A DNA stretch of 32,206 nt. Source: an uncultured Clostridia bacterium. GTDB lineage: Bacteria; Bacillota; Clostridia; Lachnospirales; Lachnospiraceae. This document shows positions 24,091 to 31,211 of the stretch, piece by piece (position 1 is the stretch's first letter; the number at the start of each line of letters is the position of its first letter). The DNA lies in the NCBI GenBank assembly GCA_947643415.1, contig CANRWA010000042.1, positions 1-32,206 of the forward strand, given 5' to 3'. Both the position numbers and the translations under genes were made by a program. The notes beneath the pieces were generated by a model. The model ran no database searches, had not been told where the DNA came from, and saw only the letters and a list, made by a program, of their open reading frames with translations.

Positions 24091-24381
24091 TCATTCATTA
24101 GCGCTCTCCATGAACTTTTCATAAATTTCCTCGGCCTGCTCCTTCCATTCATCCGATACATTGATTCCTGTATCTGATATTTCTCTATACGGAATTTTAA
24201 TTTCATTTAAAGCAGAAGCAAATTCCCGCAACTCTGATTGCTCTGAAAAATGATAGTTGTTTCCTCGCATCTTCTGTACAACCAAAGGCATCTTTATTGC
24301 TCCTATAAGCAACACTGCTAACAAAACACCCGATCCAGCGCACATAATTTTTGTTAATCCACTTCCATATCTTCTACGCAC
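24091..24381 (-). CDS. Small membrane protein, unknown function
   Basis: The product has 96 residues. It has a basic N-terminus (RRRYGSG), one membrane helix (about 12-32, CAGSGVLLAVLLIGAIKMPL), then a soluble acidic domain of about 60 residues predicted outside or at the membrane surface. The start is GTG at 24381 with GGGAGG 7 bp upstream. It overlaps the end of the 52-residue gene by 8 bp in another frame, so the two are probably translated together. I do not recognise the family. Confidence 0.7.
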   Translation of the reverse strand: MRRRYGSGLTKIMCAGSGVLLAVLLIGAIKMPLVVQKMRGNNYHFSEQSELREFASALNEIKIPYREISDTGINVSDEWKEQAEEIYEKFMESANE

Positions 24382-24532
24382 GTCTTTTCCTCCCTATCTT
24401 CCCTGGTAAATATATACTGGTAGGTTTATCCGCACCTCCGATAATTCTAACGGAAACTAGTTCCTTTCTTGTTATCCACATGGCGGCGCCAATAGCTACG
24501 CCAGTCAACAGTAAAATTATGTATTTCTTCAT
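24374..24532 (-). CDS. 52-residue membrane peptide with IIGGAD motif
   Basis: An ATG at 24532 opens a 52-codon frame to TAG at 24374. It has a single N-terminal helix (MKKYIILLLTGVAIGAAMWI), then VRIIGGADKPTSIYLPGKIG. The IIGGADGPT(S/A)IF sequence is a signature of the beta subunit of sodium-pumping decarboxylases (OadB-like), but here it stands alone in a short peptide. Similar short proteins are often misnamed decarboxylase beta subunits in Lachnospiraceae. AAGGGTGAT lies about 9 bp upstream. It is followed by the overlapping 96-residue gene. Ion pumping by so short a chain is unlikely. Confidence 0.72.
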   Translation of the reverse strand: MKKYIILLLTGVAIGAAMWITRKELVSVRIIGGADKPTSIYLPGKIGRKRRA

Positions 24533-24610
24533 AAATTTAAATCACCCTTATGCTCCCCTAAATTTCCACTCCATCAACAGTTTCCATTATAACATACCTG
24601 CCTGCAAAAG

Positions 24611-24635
24611 AAAAAACGGCAGCCACATCCGTTTT
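24611..24635 (-). terminator. Short terminator upstream of the small membrane genes
   Basis: The stem aaaacgg (24613-24619) / ccgtttt (24629-24635) is followed by T6 on the minus strand. It would end transcripts from the winged-helix remnants. Confidence 0.55.
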
Positions 24636-24696
24636 CAGTTTCTTACTGCCAGCCATCCTCATACTTTAAATTCATAGCCGCTTCCGATAGGTGCCC

Positions 24697-24798
24697 TTAT
24701 GTACTAATCTTCAATCTTTTGATCCGGCTTACCACGTTCGTCACCACTACCTCGCCATCTCCGGATTCATTCCACACGGTTTCATAATATATCAACCA
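24697..24798 (-). pseudogene. Winged-helix (OmpR C-terminal) fragment
   Basis: The frame IYYETVWNESGDGEVVVTNV followed by SRIKRLKIST and a stop matches the recognition-helix part of the winged-helix gene at 27847 (IYEAVWKE...VTNVVSQIRRKI). Neither the beginning nor the wing hairpin is present. It directly follows another damaged copy. Confidence 0.7.
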
Positions 24799-24812
24799 GA
24801 ACAGTTTTCTCT

Positions 24813-25099
24813 TTACTCTGTTCCAGGCGTTACCTCTTCTTCCACAAACCGATACCCTTTCCAAACCATCGTCTGAATTAAATCTGAGTTCTTTAGCTTT
24901 CTCCTGAGTTGGCAGATCACGTTGTAGATTGCATGCTCACACCCTGCCACGCTTTGCTTCCACACAGTTTCATAGATCTGTTCCGGTGAAAACACCCATC
25001 CTGGGTACTTCATCAATAGTCAAAGAGCCTCAAATTCTTTCTGGTAAAAAACTATTTTATCTCCGGCTAATGTAACCGTATAGCATTGTAGAGCAATAG
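24813..25099 (-). pseudogene. Winged-helix (OmpR C-terminal) gene with internal stop
   Basis: The frame reads CYTVTLAGDKIVFYQKEFEA, L, then TGA at 25020-25022, then LLMKYPGWVFSPEQIYETVW and on to LIQTMVWKGYRFVEEE. This is a nearly complete OmpR/PhoB-type winged helix broken by one nonsense codon, and no start codon with ribosome site precedes it. The part after the stop (from 25013) could still be translated as 66 residues, but lacks the N-terminal strands. Confidence 0.75.
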
Positions 25100-25165
25100 T
25101 AAGACTACCTTGTTAGATGACGTGTTGTTGTTCTATATTCATGCATACTAACTTTGCCACTCTCC

Positions 25166-25414
25166 CTATACATTGGGTAATAAGTTTATAAAAACAATGG
25201 AGCCGACAACCTGCGAGTTTTGAACTCGATAGGTTATCGGCTCTGCGTCTGGCTCTTTGATAACTGTTACTTGCAAATTCTTTGCTTCAACCAATGTTTC
25301 CTGTTTACATTTCGGACAATAAAGAGGATAGTTTCTTAAAATTGTATCTTCTCTTATTCTGTCACGGGTTTTATTACCACAAACAGGGCAACGTATCCAG
25401 TCTATATTTTGCAT
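25166..25414 (-). CDS. Cysteine-rich KTR protein with frameshifted C-terminus
   Basis: The product has 82 residues. MQNIDWIRCPVCGNKTRDRI carries the first CxxC and KTR motif; YPLYCPKCKQETLVEAKNLQ carries the second CxxC, so a small zinc-ribbon-like protein. GGGAGG lies 10 bp before the ATG, 7 bp after the YjdF gene stop. After KEPDA the sequence departs from the family: relative to the copy at 23900, eight bases (TAAGATGC) are missing, so the usual KTQSR stop is lost and 25 extra residues are read through the terminator hairpin. These proteins are frequent neighbours of resistance genes on mobile elements; the function is unknown. Confidence 0.85.
   Translation of the reverse strand: MQNIDWIRCPVCGNKTRDRIREDTILRNYPLYCPKCKQETLVEAKNLQVTVIKEPDAEPITYRVQNSQVVGSIVFINLLPNV
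25201..25242 (-). terminator. Terminator hairpin of the PadR-YjdF-KTR operon
   Basis: The outer arms agccgacaacct (25201-25212) / aggttatcggct (25231-25242) and inner cgagtt/aactcg give a stem of about 18 bp, with TTTTTAT downstream on the minus strand. Because of the frameshift it now lies inside the KTR reading frame. Confidence 0.75.
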
Positions 25415-25421
25415 TACACTA

Positions 25422-25838
25422 TTACCTCCCTCTGTGTTTCGCTTTTTTCTTTTCTTGCCGCAAAGCAAATTGTCGTTCCTTTTCTGCGTCTTTTTGTTCA
25501 CGGCTCTGGGTTTTTCTCTCAATTTTAGCTTGTTCATGTTGGAGCTTCAATGCCTGCTGTGCTTTCGTGCCAATGCCTTTATTTTCTAATTGGCTGCTAA
25601 TTTCCCGTTGCATACGCTTAGGATTAATTTTATATTCTTCAATCCTATCCGCTTTAATAGGTGGACTAAATTTTAACTTATACCAATTTTTAAGCAGGAA
25701 ATCATAAACTTCATAATCCTTTGGCTCTGCACCAAAAGTGATTTTGCAGACTTCATACTTATCACCATCTGTGCGCTCATATAATCCTATCCAAAACGGA
25801 TTTTCAAACAAAATGGTAAGGCTGCTTTTTATAGGCAT
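25422..25838 (-). CDS. YjdF family (DUF2992) protein
   Basis: The product has 138 residues. MPIKSSLTILFENPFWIGLY at the N-terminus is characteristic of YjdF proteins, followed by a strand-rich core (VCKITFGAEPKDYEVYDFLL) and a very basic, coiled C-terminal tail (QSREQKDAEKERQFALRQEK). In Bacillus the gene is controlled by an azaaromatic-sensing riboswitch; the protein's role is unknown but linked to toxic aromatic compounds. I see no such riboswitch here; instead a PadR gene precedes it with its stop only 4 bp upstream. The start at 25838 has GGGGAAG upstream. Confidence 0.9.
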   Translation of the reverse strand: MPIKSSLTILFENPFWIGLYERTDGDKYEVCKITFGAEPKDYEVYDFLLKNWYKLKFSPPIKADRIEEYKINPKRMQREISSQLENKGIGTKAQQALKLQHEQAKIERKTQSREQKDAEKERQFALRQEKKKAKHRGR

Positions 25839-25842
25839 AATA

Positions 25843-26367
25843 TCAACTTCCCCTGTACTGACTTTCAAATGTATCAAGCCATTCTAAGAGGGAATGGTAA
25901 AGAAGCCGTTGCTGCTCAAAAATCGTTCTTCCGACAAGAGGAATATCGGCATAATTAGCAGCATATTCATCATTGGATTTTGCCGAAGCAACAATATTGT
26001 TCCTCAATTTAGCAACCAATTCCAATGCTTTTTCCTTATCCATTTTATTTAGATTTGTAATGACAACATTAAAGTCAAATAGTAACGGGACTGGCTCACT
26101 CGCATAAGTATCCATTAACTTTTCGAAATAAGCGCATCCCTTTTCTGTAATCGAATAGACAGCTTTATCAGCAAACTTATCCCCTTTAACAATGTCGCTT
26201 TTAAGATAGCCTTTTTCGTTAAGTTGAATAACTTTCCGATAAACAGATGGCACACTTATTTTAGTCCACCGTGAAAAATGATGATAGTCTACATCCTTTT
26301 GAATGTCGTATGCACTTTGCGGTTTTTCCAACACGATACCGAGTATTACTAAATCTATTGATGACAT
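25843..26367 (-). CDS. PadR family transcriptional regulator
   Basis: The product has 174 residues. The N-terminal winged helix reads LVILGIVLEKPQSAYDIQKD, then SVPSVYRKVIQLNEKGYLKS and KAVYSITEKGCAYFEKL (about 5-85). The C-terminal helical domain (about 95-174) would dimerise and sense an effector. PadR proteins repress genes that respond to phenolic or antimicrobial compounds. The start at 26367 has CGGAGGTG 5 bp upstream; the frame to 26424 would run through the promoter. It is the first gene of the PadR-YjdF-KTR operon, with a repeat over its own promoter, so autoregulation is likely. Confidence 0.92.
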   Translation of the reverse strand: MSSIDLVILGIVLEKPQSAYDIQKDVDYHHFSRWTKISVPSVYRKVIQLNEKGYLKSDIVKGDKFADKAVYSITEKGCAYFEKLMDTYASEPVPLLFDFNVVITNLNKMDKEKALELVAKLRNNIVASAKSNDEYAANYADIPLVGRTIFEQQRLLYHSLLEWLDTFESQYRGS

Positions 26368-26386
26368 AACAACACCTCCGCTTTTG

Positions 26387-26424
26387 CTATCATTAATATT
26401 ACTATCATTAATAGTAAAAGTCAA
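26387..26424 (-). promoter_or_regulatory. Promoter and repeated operator of the padR operon
   Basis: TTGACT (26419-26424) and TAATAT (26396-26401) are 17 bp apart. CTATCATTAATA occurs twice (26387-26398, 26402-26413), 15 bp apart; the copy in the spacer is part of the palindrome ACTAT-TAATG-ATAGT. PadR binding here would block RNA polymerase. Confidence 0.75.
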
Positions 26425-26436
26425 GAAATTTCTACT

Positions 26437-26583
26437 TCAATTATCTTTCCTTTCTCCCATTTTCTTTATCACTAATACTTTTTTGAGCCATCTTCTCATA
26501 ACGTCTGATTGTTCCTCGGTGTGAAACCAATGCTCACCATTCTTCATTACCTCTAAATCGGCATTTCTGAACACCTCAATATC
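26437..26583 (-). pseudogene. Alpha/beta hydrolase, C-terminal remnant
   Basis: The 48-codon frame [20 protein letters not shown] followed by HTEEQSDVMRRWLKKV ends in TGA at 26437. The E-H-W-F-H-T-E-E-Q segment is typical of the end of small alpha/beta hydrolases, where this His completes the catalytic triad. The rest of the enzyme is missing; the vat-like gene begins to overlap at 26576. Confidence 0.7.
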
Positions 26584-27205
26584 TTAATTGCTCAACATAA
26601 CCAGATTTAATTGCATGGATGTTCTGGGCTATTTTTTCTTCTGGCCAATCCCACCATTGCAGTTCCATAAGCATCCCAATTGTATCCTCGGAAAACCACT
26701 TCCTAATCGTTTTCGCAGGCACACCGCCTACGGTTGTATAGGGCGGTACATCTTTTGTAACGACTGCGCGGGTCCCTATGATTGCACCGTCTCCAATGGT
26801 AACACCAGCCATGATGACTGCCTCATATCCAATCCAAACATCATTACCGATTACAATATCTCCTTTGTTGTCCCATGCTAAAGCAACATCTTTGATATCC
26901 AGCCCCCATTCTTCAAAAAATATCGGAAATGGATATGTCGAGAGTGAAGATAAGGTATGGTTTGCGCTGTTAAAAATAAACTTCGCACCACAGGCAATCG
27001 AGCAGAACTTCCCGATTTTCAGTTTATCATGGTTAATTGGATACTGATACAGCACATTATTCTTTTCAAACAGTTTTGGATCATTCACAAAGTCATTATA
27101 CATAGTATATTCACCAACCGATATATTGGGATTTGAAATAACCGGTTTTAGGTAAACAGTTTCTTTATCCCCTGAACGGGGATATATTTTTTCAGCATTC
27201 GCCAT
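26576..27205 (-). CDS. Vat-like streptogramin A / xenobiotic O-acetyltransferase
   Basis: The product has 209 residues. It is a left-handed beta-helix enzyme with hexapeptide repeats ([20 protein letters not shown], then [20 protein letters not shown]). The Vat-type N-terminus is present ([20 protein letters not shown]), as is the catalytic-type His in NSANHTLSS (His83), and the WWDWPEEKI tail matches Vat/CatB proteins. These use acetyl-CoA to acetylate streptogramin A or chloramphenicol. Resistance is plausible but the substrate cannot be read from sequence. GAGGTG precedes the ATG. It has its own promoter at 27236-27264. Confidence 0.88.
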   Translation of the reverse strand: MANAEKIYPRSGDKETVYLKPVISNPNISVGEYTMYNDFVNDPKLFEKNNVLYQYPINHDKLKIGKFCSIACGAKFIFNSANHTLSSLSTYPFPIFFEEWGLDIKDVALAWDNKGDIVIGNDVWIGYEAVIMAGVTIGDGAIIGTRAVVTKDVPPYTTVGGVPAKTIRKWFSEDTIGMLMELQWWDWPEEKIAQNIHAIKSGYVEQLRY

Positions 27206-27235
27206 TTAATACACCTCTTTCTGTTGTTTGCTTAT

Positions 27236-27264
27236 ATTTTACCCGTCTATATGCTTTACAGCAA
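27236..27264 (-). promoter_or_regulatory. Promoter of the vat-like gene
   Basis: TTGCTG (27259-27264) and TAAAAT (27236-27241) are 17 bp apart, about 30 bp upstream of the ATG. Confidence 0.65.
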
Positions 27265-27299
27265 TCCACAGAACGCTTCGGCAATATTTTGTATAAAGC

Positions 27300-27325
27300 A
27301 AAGAGGCTGCACGGAGCAGCCCCTT
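27300..27325 (-). terminator. Terminator of the CD3324-like gene
   Basis: Arms aagaggctgc (27301-27310) / gcagcccctt (27316-27325) lie directly after the stop codon; the downstream T-tract is weak. Confidence 0.55.
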
Positions 27326-27329
27326 TCTA

Positions 27330-27593
27330 CTATTTTTGATAAATTATTCTCCGAATACCTGAAACAGAAAGACTGTATTTTTCAGCAAGATGTTCAATAG
27401 AAAAGCCTTTGTTATATGCTTCGACTATCTTCTCATTTCTTAGCTGTAATTCTCCTCTATATCCGGATACTTCTCCCCAACGCCGATGCTGGTTTTCATT
27501 CGCAGGTATATAGATATAGCCTCCCTGTATGTATCCCTGCAATTCCTTAACCAACAGCGCTGGAAGAATATCTTTTGCATTCAAATATTTCAT
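27330..27593 (-). CDS. CD3324-like small HTH protein
   Basis: The product has 87 residues. The N-terminal part (MKYLNAKDILPALLVKELQG) and YIYIPANENQHRRWGE, followed by an HTH (IVEAYNKGFSIEHLAEKYSL then SVSGIRRIIYQK), match the CD3324/Mor-type family of small DNA-binding proteins in Clostridia. GGAGGAAG lies 6 bp before the ATG. It is monocistronic. The target is unknown; the family often sits beside resistance or transport genes, as here. Confidence 0.85.
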   Translation of the reverse strand: MKYLNAKDILPALLVKELQGYIQGGYIYIPANENQHRRWGEVSGYRGELQLRNEKIVEAYNKGFSIEHLAEKYSLSVSGIRRIIYQK

Positions 27594-27660
27594 GCTGGCT
27601 TCCTCCTTGATTATAAATAGTCAAGTCACAAAACCAGTATATATTGGGCGACCGTCGTTA

Positions 27661-27699
27661 CTCCATGCAAATGTCGCTATTTACCGGTTTTGCATGGAG
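27661..27699. repeat. 11-bp perfect inverted repeat in an intergenic region
   Basis: CTCCATGCAAA (27661-27671) and TTTGCATGGAG (27689-27699) flank a 17-bp loop, about 70 bp upstream of the CD3324-like start. No T-tract follows, so an operator or RNA structure is more likely than a terminator. The rest of 27594-27846 shows no gene. Confidence 0.45.
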
Positions 27700-27846
27700 C
27701 CAAGCTTCATTTTGACCTTTTTTATCGGTACGCATAAGCTCACCTCTTTCATTCTGTAAAATCAGTGCCATTATAGCATTCTACCGCCAGAAATTCAACG
27801 CCTCCTTCAATTTAAAATACTCTGAATCACTACTCTGAAACCCTTT

Positions 27847-28248
27847 CTATCCCACAAACCGATACCCGCTACCAACAACAGTCTCTATATACCCATCCCC
27901 TATCTTCCTCCGTATTTGGCTCACTACATTCGTCACGGCACTACCACAATTCATACCATGCTCTTTCCATACTGCCTCATAGATCTGCTCTTTACTGAAC
28001 ACCCAGAATGGATGGGATGCCAAATATGTAAGAGTAAAGAACTCACGATGTGTCAGTGGGATGAGCGTATCGTTATGGTAGACCGTCTGTTCGTGTATGT
28101 GGATTTTCAGGCTAGGGAAGGTGAGGACGGAGGGAGATTGGATGATTTCTGGTGAACTCGTACTCGGCAGTGAAACAAGAACGGTTTCTGATACACTCCC
28201 CCACTCCTCAATCTTCCGCATTACAATTTCTATCGTTTCAACCACCAA
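27847..28248 (-). CDS. Solo winged-helix (OmpR C-terminal type) regulator
   Basis: The product has 133 residues. Residues 45-133 form an OmpR/PhoB DNA-binding domain (LTHREFFTLTYLASHPFWVF, SKEQIYEAVWKEHGMNCGSA, GSGYRFVG). The first 40 residues are not a receiver domain. The start is TTG at 28248 (or GTG one codon later) with AGGTGGTGA upstream. It follows the esterase-like gene by 22 bp, so probably the same operon. Its last 158 bp are about 96% identical to the partial gene at 32043-32206, and two degraded relatives lie at 24.7-25.1 kb. Confidence 0.83.
   Translation of the reverse strand: MVVETIEIVMRKIEEWGSVSETVLVSLPSTSSPEIIQSPSVLTFPSLKIHIHEQTVYHNDTLIPLTHREFFTLTYLASHPFWVFSKEQIYEAVWKEHGMNCGSAVTNVVSQIRRKIGDGYIETVVGSGYRFVG
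27853..28010. repeat. 158-bp direct repeat, copy 1 (copy 2 at 32049-32206)
   Basis: Comparing by eye, about six bases differ over 158 bp. Copy 2 is cut by the window edge, so the repeat may be longer. The two copies bracket 4.2 kb of genes (28.0-32.0 kb). Confidence 0.85.
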
Positions 28249-28270
28249 TCACCACCTAACACACCAAAGA

Positions 28271-29521
28271 TTACTCTATTATTGATGTTGGTGAAACTCT
28301 TGAGAAAATAATCATTCCATCAAATGTCTTTTCAGGAATAATAGTTGTTGTATAAGCAGATCTCATCCTTTTCTGCATCCCGGACAGGGTGACATTCAAT
28401 GTTGTAATCGTCTGTTCACTGTTCAAAATTTGTCCCCATGTCTCATCAGCAGCGGCACTTGCAAAGTCAATAAAATACTGGTTATTATCGGAATGTTCAA
28501 ATTGACCATTCAAATCATTTACATTGCTGACTTCAACAACCTTAAATTCTCCGTTTTCCTTTTGAGAATTAAACTGTGTTTTTTGCGCATCTGTTCCAAT
28601 CGAATAGTAGCCATTACCCAGATTTTCAGTCAGCAGTTCACCCAAACAGGTATATCCGGCGACTGATGTCTTTCCAATATGACCATTATGCCCGTTTATG
28701 AAAAGTACGCTGCCATCACCATGCTTTAAAAACCATTCTACTTTTTCAAACATATATTGGTCGCGTGTAGTATTATAGTCATCACATGACTGTATATCGC
28801 AGCATGCATAAATCGTATACAGGCATTCTCTTGCGTAATCAAAAGCGGGTTGGCCGGAAATATCCACAATGTCCGCTTCAACAGTATCCAATTCCTTGAG
28901 AAGTTCCATAGCGGCTTCTTTTCCTTTGTTCAGCATATCCGTCTCTAAAGACGTTCTGTTTGCATCTGTCAATTCTGAAAATGTTATTTTATATCTTTCA
29001 CTTAATTCCGGAGCTGCCTGATCAAGTATAGAAAATAGATATTCCTTGTTGTTATCGAATCGCTGCGTATCCATTCCGTAGAAGTGCAATGCTTCTTTCT
29101 CAGGAACATTTTCGTTATAGGAACGCATCCAATTCACTAAATCGACCATTTCCTGTGTACGATAGATAGCAAATCCAATTTCACCAACTGCTTCTTCAGC
29201 AGTGCCATCGCCGCCATGGATATATTCATCCACTTTGAGTGCTCCGCCAAAATCCCCTTCAATGATAAAGGTATGGCAACCATTGTTTTGTACCATATTT
29301 TTAAATACTTCGGCTTTCATTTCATGATATTGTTTTACACCATGACTTGCTTCTCCAAGTCCCACCACCCGAACATTGGATGGCACTGAAATAGAACTCA
29401 TATCCGTTTCTGTATAAGATAAATCTGCCGGCATAGTAGTTGTTGAATTGCTGCATCCTGTAAATAATGCCAGACAACCTATTGTCACAAATCCAGTATT
29501 CAAAAACTGTTTCCATTTCAT
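28271..29521 (-). CDS. Lipoprotein of the erythromycin esterase family
   Basis: The product has 416 residues. The N-terminus is a lipoprotein signal (lipobox LFTGC, Cys23), so it should be anchored outside the cell. Erythromycin-esterase family motifs: VVGLGEASHGVKQYHEMKAE (His60, Glu71), FIIEGDFGG (about 86), LHFYGMDTQRF (about 145), LFINGHNGHIGK (about 285). Ere enzymes hydrolyse the macrolide lactone, but many family members have other substrates, and the exported form here is unusual for resistance enzymes. GGAGGTGAT lies upstream. It is the third gene of a four-gene operon (peptide, zinc ribbon, esterase, winged helix). Confidence 0.87.
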   Translation of the reverse strand: MKWKQFLNTGFVTIGCLALFTGCSNSTTTMPADLSYTETDMSSISVPSNVRVVGLGEASHGVKQYHEMKAEVFKNMVQNNGCHTFIIEGDFGGALKVDEYIHGGDGTAEEAVGEIGFAIYRTQEMVDLVNWMRSYNENVPEKEALHFYGMDTQRFDNNKEYLFSILDQAAPELSERYKITFSELTDANRTSLETDMLNKGKEAAMELLKELDTVEADIVDISGQPAFDYARECLYTIYACCDIQSCDDYNTTRDQYMFEKVEWFLKHGDGSVLFINGHNGHIGKTSVAGYTCLGELLTENLGNGYYSIGTDAQKTQFNSQKENGEFKVVEVSNVNDLNGQFEHSDNNQYFIDFASAAADETWGQILNSEQTITTLNVTLSGMQKRMRSAYTTTIIPEKTFDGMIIFSRVSPTSIIE

Positions 29522-29534
29522 GGGAAATCACCTC

Positions 29535-29720
29535 CTATTCTTTCTTGCCATTACGCAATTTTTCCGGCCTTTTCACATAAGACCGCACAATCGTGCCACA
29601 ATTTACGCAGATTTCGTGATATACCGCTCTGCTTTTCAAAACTGACACCGTAATTCCAGCATACGCTGCACCCTGTTTTCCTGTTACGAATTTCTCTTTA
29701 CCGCAATAAGGACATTTCAT
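29535..29720 (-). CDS. Small zinc-ribbon protein
   Basis: The product has 61 residues. Two CxxC pairs (MKCPYCGKEKF, residues 3-6, and ICVNCGTIVRSYV, about 37-41) form a zinc ribbon, with a short linker AAYAGITVSVLKSRAVYHE. GGAGG lies 8 bp before the ATG. It is in an operon with the 26-residue peptide gene (15 bp upstream) and the esterase-like gene (13 bp downstream). The function is unknown. Confidence 0.8.
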   Translation of the reverse strand: MKCPYCGKEKFVTGKQGAAYAGITVSVLKSRAVYHEICVNCGTIVRSYVKRPEKLRNGKKE

Positions 29721-29735
29721 TTTACATACCTCCGT

Positions 29736-29816
29736 TTATCTTTGTTTGAAATAAATTACAAGAGCAAATATAGCAAGTGCAACCAATATAAGAACAGCAA
29801 CTATAAGTTTCCACAT
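29736..29816 (-). CDS. 26-residue single-helix membrane peptide
   Basis: An ATG at 29816, preceded by GGAGGGAGG 4 bp upstream, opens a 26-codon frame to TAA at 29736. MWK, then about 19 hydrophobic residues (LIVAVLILVALAIFALVIY), then FKQR, gives one membrane helix with a basic end on each side. The strong ribosome site and tight spacing to the zinc-ribbon gene support a real gene. The terminator of the histidine kinase gene lies just upstream, so the operon promoter should lie between 29817 and 29850. Confidence 0.65.
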   Translation of the reverse strand: MWKLIVAVLILVALAIFALVIYFKQR

Positions 29817-29846
29817 CTGCCTCCCTCCTTGAGCATATATTAGCAT

Positions 29847-29872
29847 AAAAAAAGACAGCTACCGCAACTGTC
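29847..29872 (-). terminator. Terminator after the histidine kinase gene
   Basis: Short stem GACAG/CTGTC (29854-29858, 29868-29872) followed by T7 on the minus strand, about 30 bp after the stop at 29904. Confidence 0.65.
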
Positions 29873-29903
29873 CTCAAAACACCGGGTAACTGTCCCTCAA
29901 ACC

Positions 29904-31211
29904 TTATGAATAAAAAAGCATAACACTGACCGTAAACATAAGATCTGTATAACTATATTCAACTGTGCCATTATATTTTTCAGCCGCTGATCTTACACTT
30001 TTCATTCCCCATCCATGATACTCTCTGTTTCGCTTTGTCGTAATAAGCCGGCCGTTGCGCAGTACTGGCGGTTCTATGGCGCTGTTAGATATACGGATCA
30101 AAATAAACTGATGAATACGGCGGATTGTAATGCTTATTTTTCTCCTGGTATATTCCGGGCTTTTTACTGCTCCTTCAATTGCATTGTCTAATAGATTTGT
30201 AAGAATGGTACATAAGTCTACAGGCTCTATTTTGCAATCTTTTGGATATTCAACGTTGATGGCTACTTTTATCTGCTGCTTCTCTGCAATAGAAATTTTC
30301 TGGCTCAGAACATAATCAACCGCTTCAATCCCCGTCCAATGTTCTACATTTTGTAATGCTTTACTTCCGCTTAAAACTTCCAAATAGTTTTGTGCTTCAG
30401 CAACTTTACCGTCAGCCAGATAGTTTTGTAATATAGCAAAATGATTTCTCATATCATGATATAGCTTTGCATTAGCTTCATAAGATGCCTGTACCATCTG
30501 GTAATTCTTTTCCAAAAGATCATTTTGCCGGGAAGTAAATTCCTTTTCTTTTTGTAACGATTTCAAACGAAAACACAAATAGGCAAAATATAATGTGAAG
30601 ACGCAGGCAATCATTAAAAACGTCTGGATTCGATCCAGATGCAAATTATAAAATACATTTGAAATATTCAGCAGATAAAGAGCTGAGAAAAATGCAAAGA
30701 CAGAACCAATCAATGCCAACCTTGTCTTTTTCATCTTTATGGTTATTCTCTTAATCAGTGTACCTAATAATAATGCAACCGATATTTCAACAATTTTAAT
30801 TATGATCAATATACAAATCCGCAGCAGACTAAAACCTTCCTGTATTCGCAAAACCACTTCAGGTGACCAAATCCAGGCAATAGCGTTAAATATAGCTCCT
30901 TCAATAAGAACAAGCCCTGTCACAAAAGTGATTGTTATAAACAGAAAATCCACAAAACTACCCCTATATAAAATACATCCCCCAAGGGCTAAGGCCACTA
31001 TACCGTAAAAGAGTGTAGCCATACTATAAGAAAGCTCCACTAAGTTAAGTAAAATGATTCCAGTGGTTATAACAGCTGTAACCGCAAAAAACATACCCCT
31101 TTGTTTTTTCCGTGTGAACTGGACTTCTGCTAAATTATACATAAAGTAATTGCATAATGTGACCTCAATGAATGAAGCAATCCATTCTACACAAATTCCA
31201 ATCGCTGTCAT
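29904..31211 (-). CDS. AgrC-like sensor histidine kinase
   Basis: The product has 435 residues. About six membrane helices (residues 5-215) are followed by a short coiled linker and a cytosolic kinase of the AgrC/GHKL type. The H-box is KLYHDMRNHFAILQNYL (His252, Asn256); the N-box is ILTNLLDNAIEGA (about 340); the ATP lid is YHGWGMKSVRSAAEKYNG (about 400). The start at 31211 overlaps the response-regulator stop as ATGA and has GGGAGAG upstream. Such kinases usually sense peptides. There is no AgrB/AgrD pair in the window, so its signal is unknown. Confidence 0.92.
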   Translation of the reverse strand: MTAIGICVEWIASFIEVTLCNYFMYNLAEVQFTRKKQRGMFFAVTAVITTGIILLNLVELSYSMATLFYGIVALALGGCILYRGSFVDFLFITITFVTGLVLIEGAIFNAIAWIWSPEVVLRIQEGFSLLRICILIIIKIVEISVALLLGTLIKRITIKMKKTRLALIGSVFAFFSALYLLNISNVFYNLHLDRIQTFLMIACVFTLYFAYLCFRLKSLQKEKEFTSRQNDLLEKNYQMVQASYEANAKLYHDMRNHFAILQNYLADGKVAEAQNYLEVLSGSKALQNVEHWTGIEAVDYVLSQKISIAEKQQIKVAINVEYPKDCKIEPVDLCTILTNLLDNAIEGAVKSPEYTRRKISITIRRIHQFILIRISNSAIEPPVLRNGRLITTKRNREYHGWGMKSVRSAAEKYNGTVEYSYTDLMFTVSVMLFYS

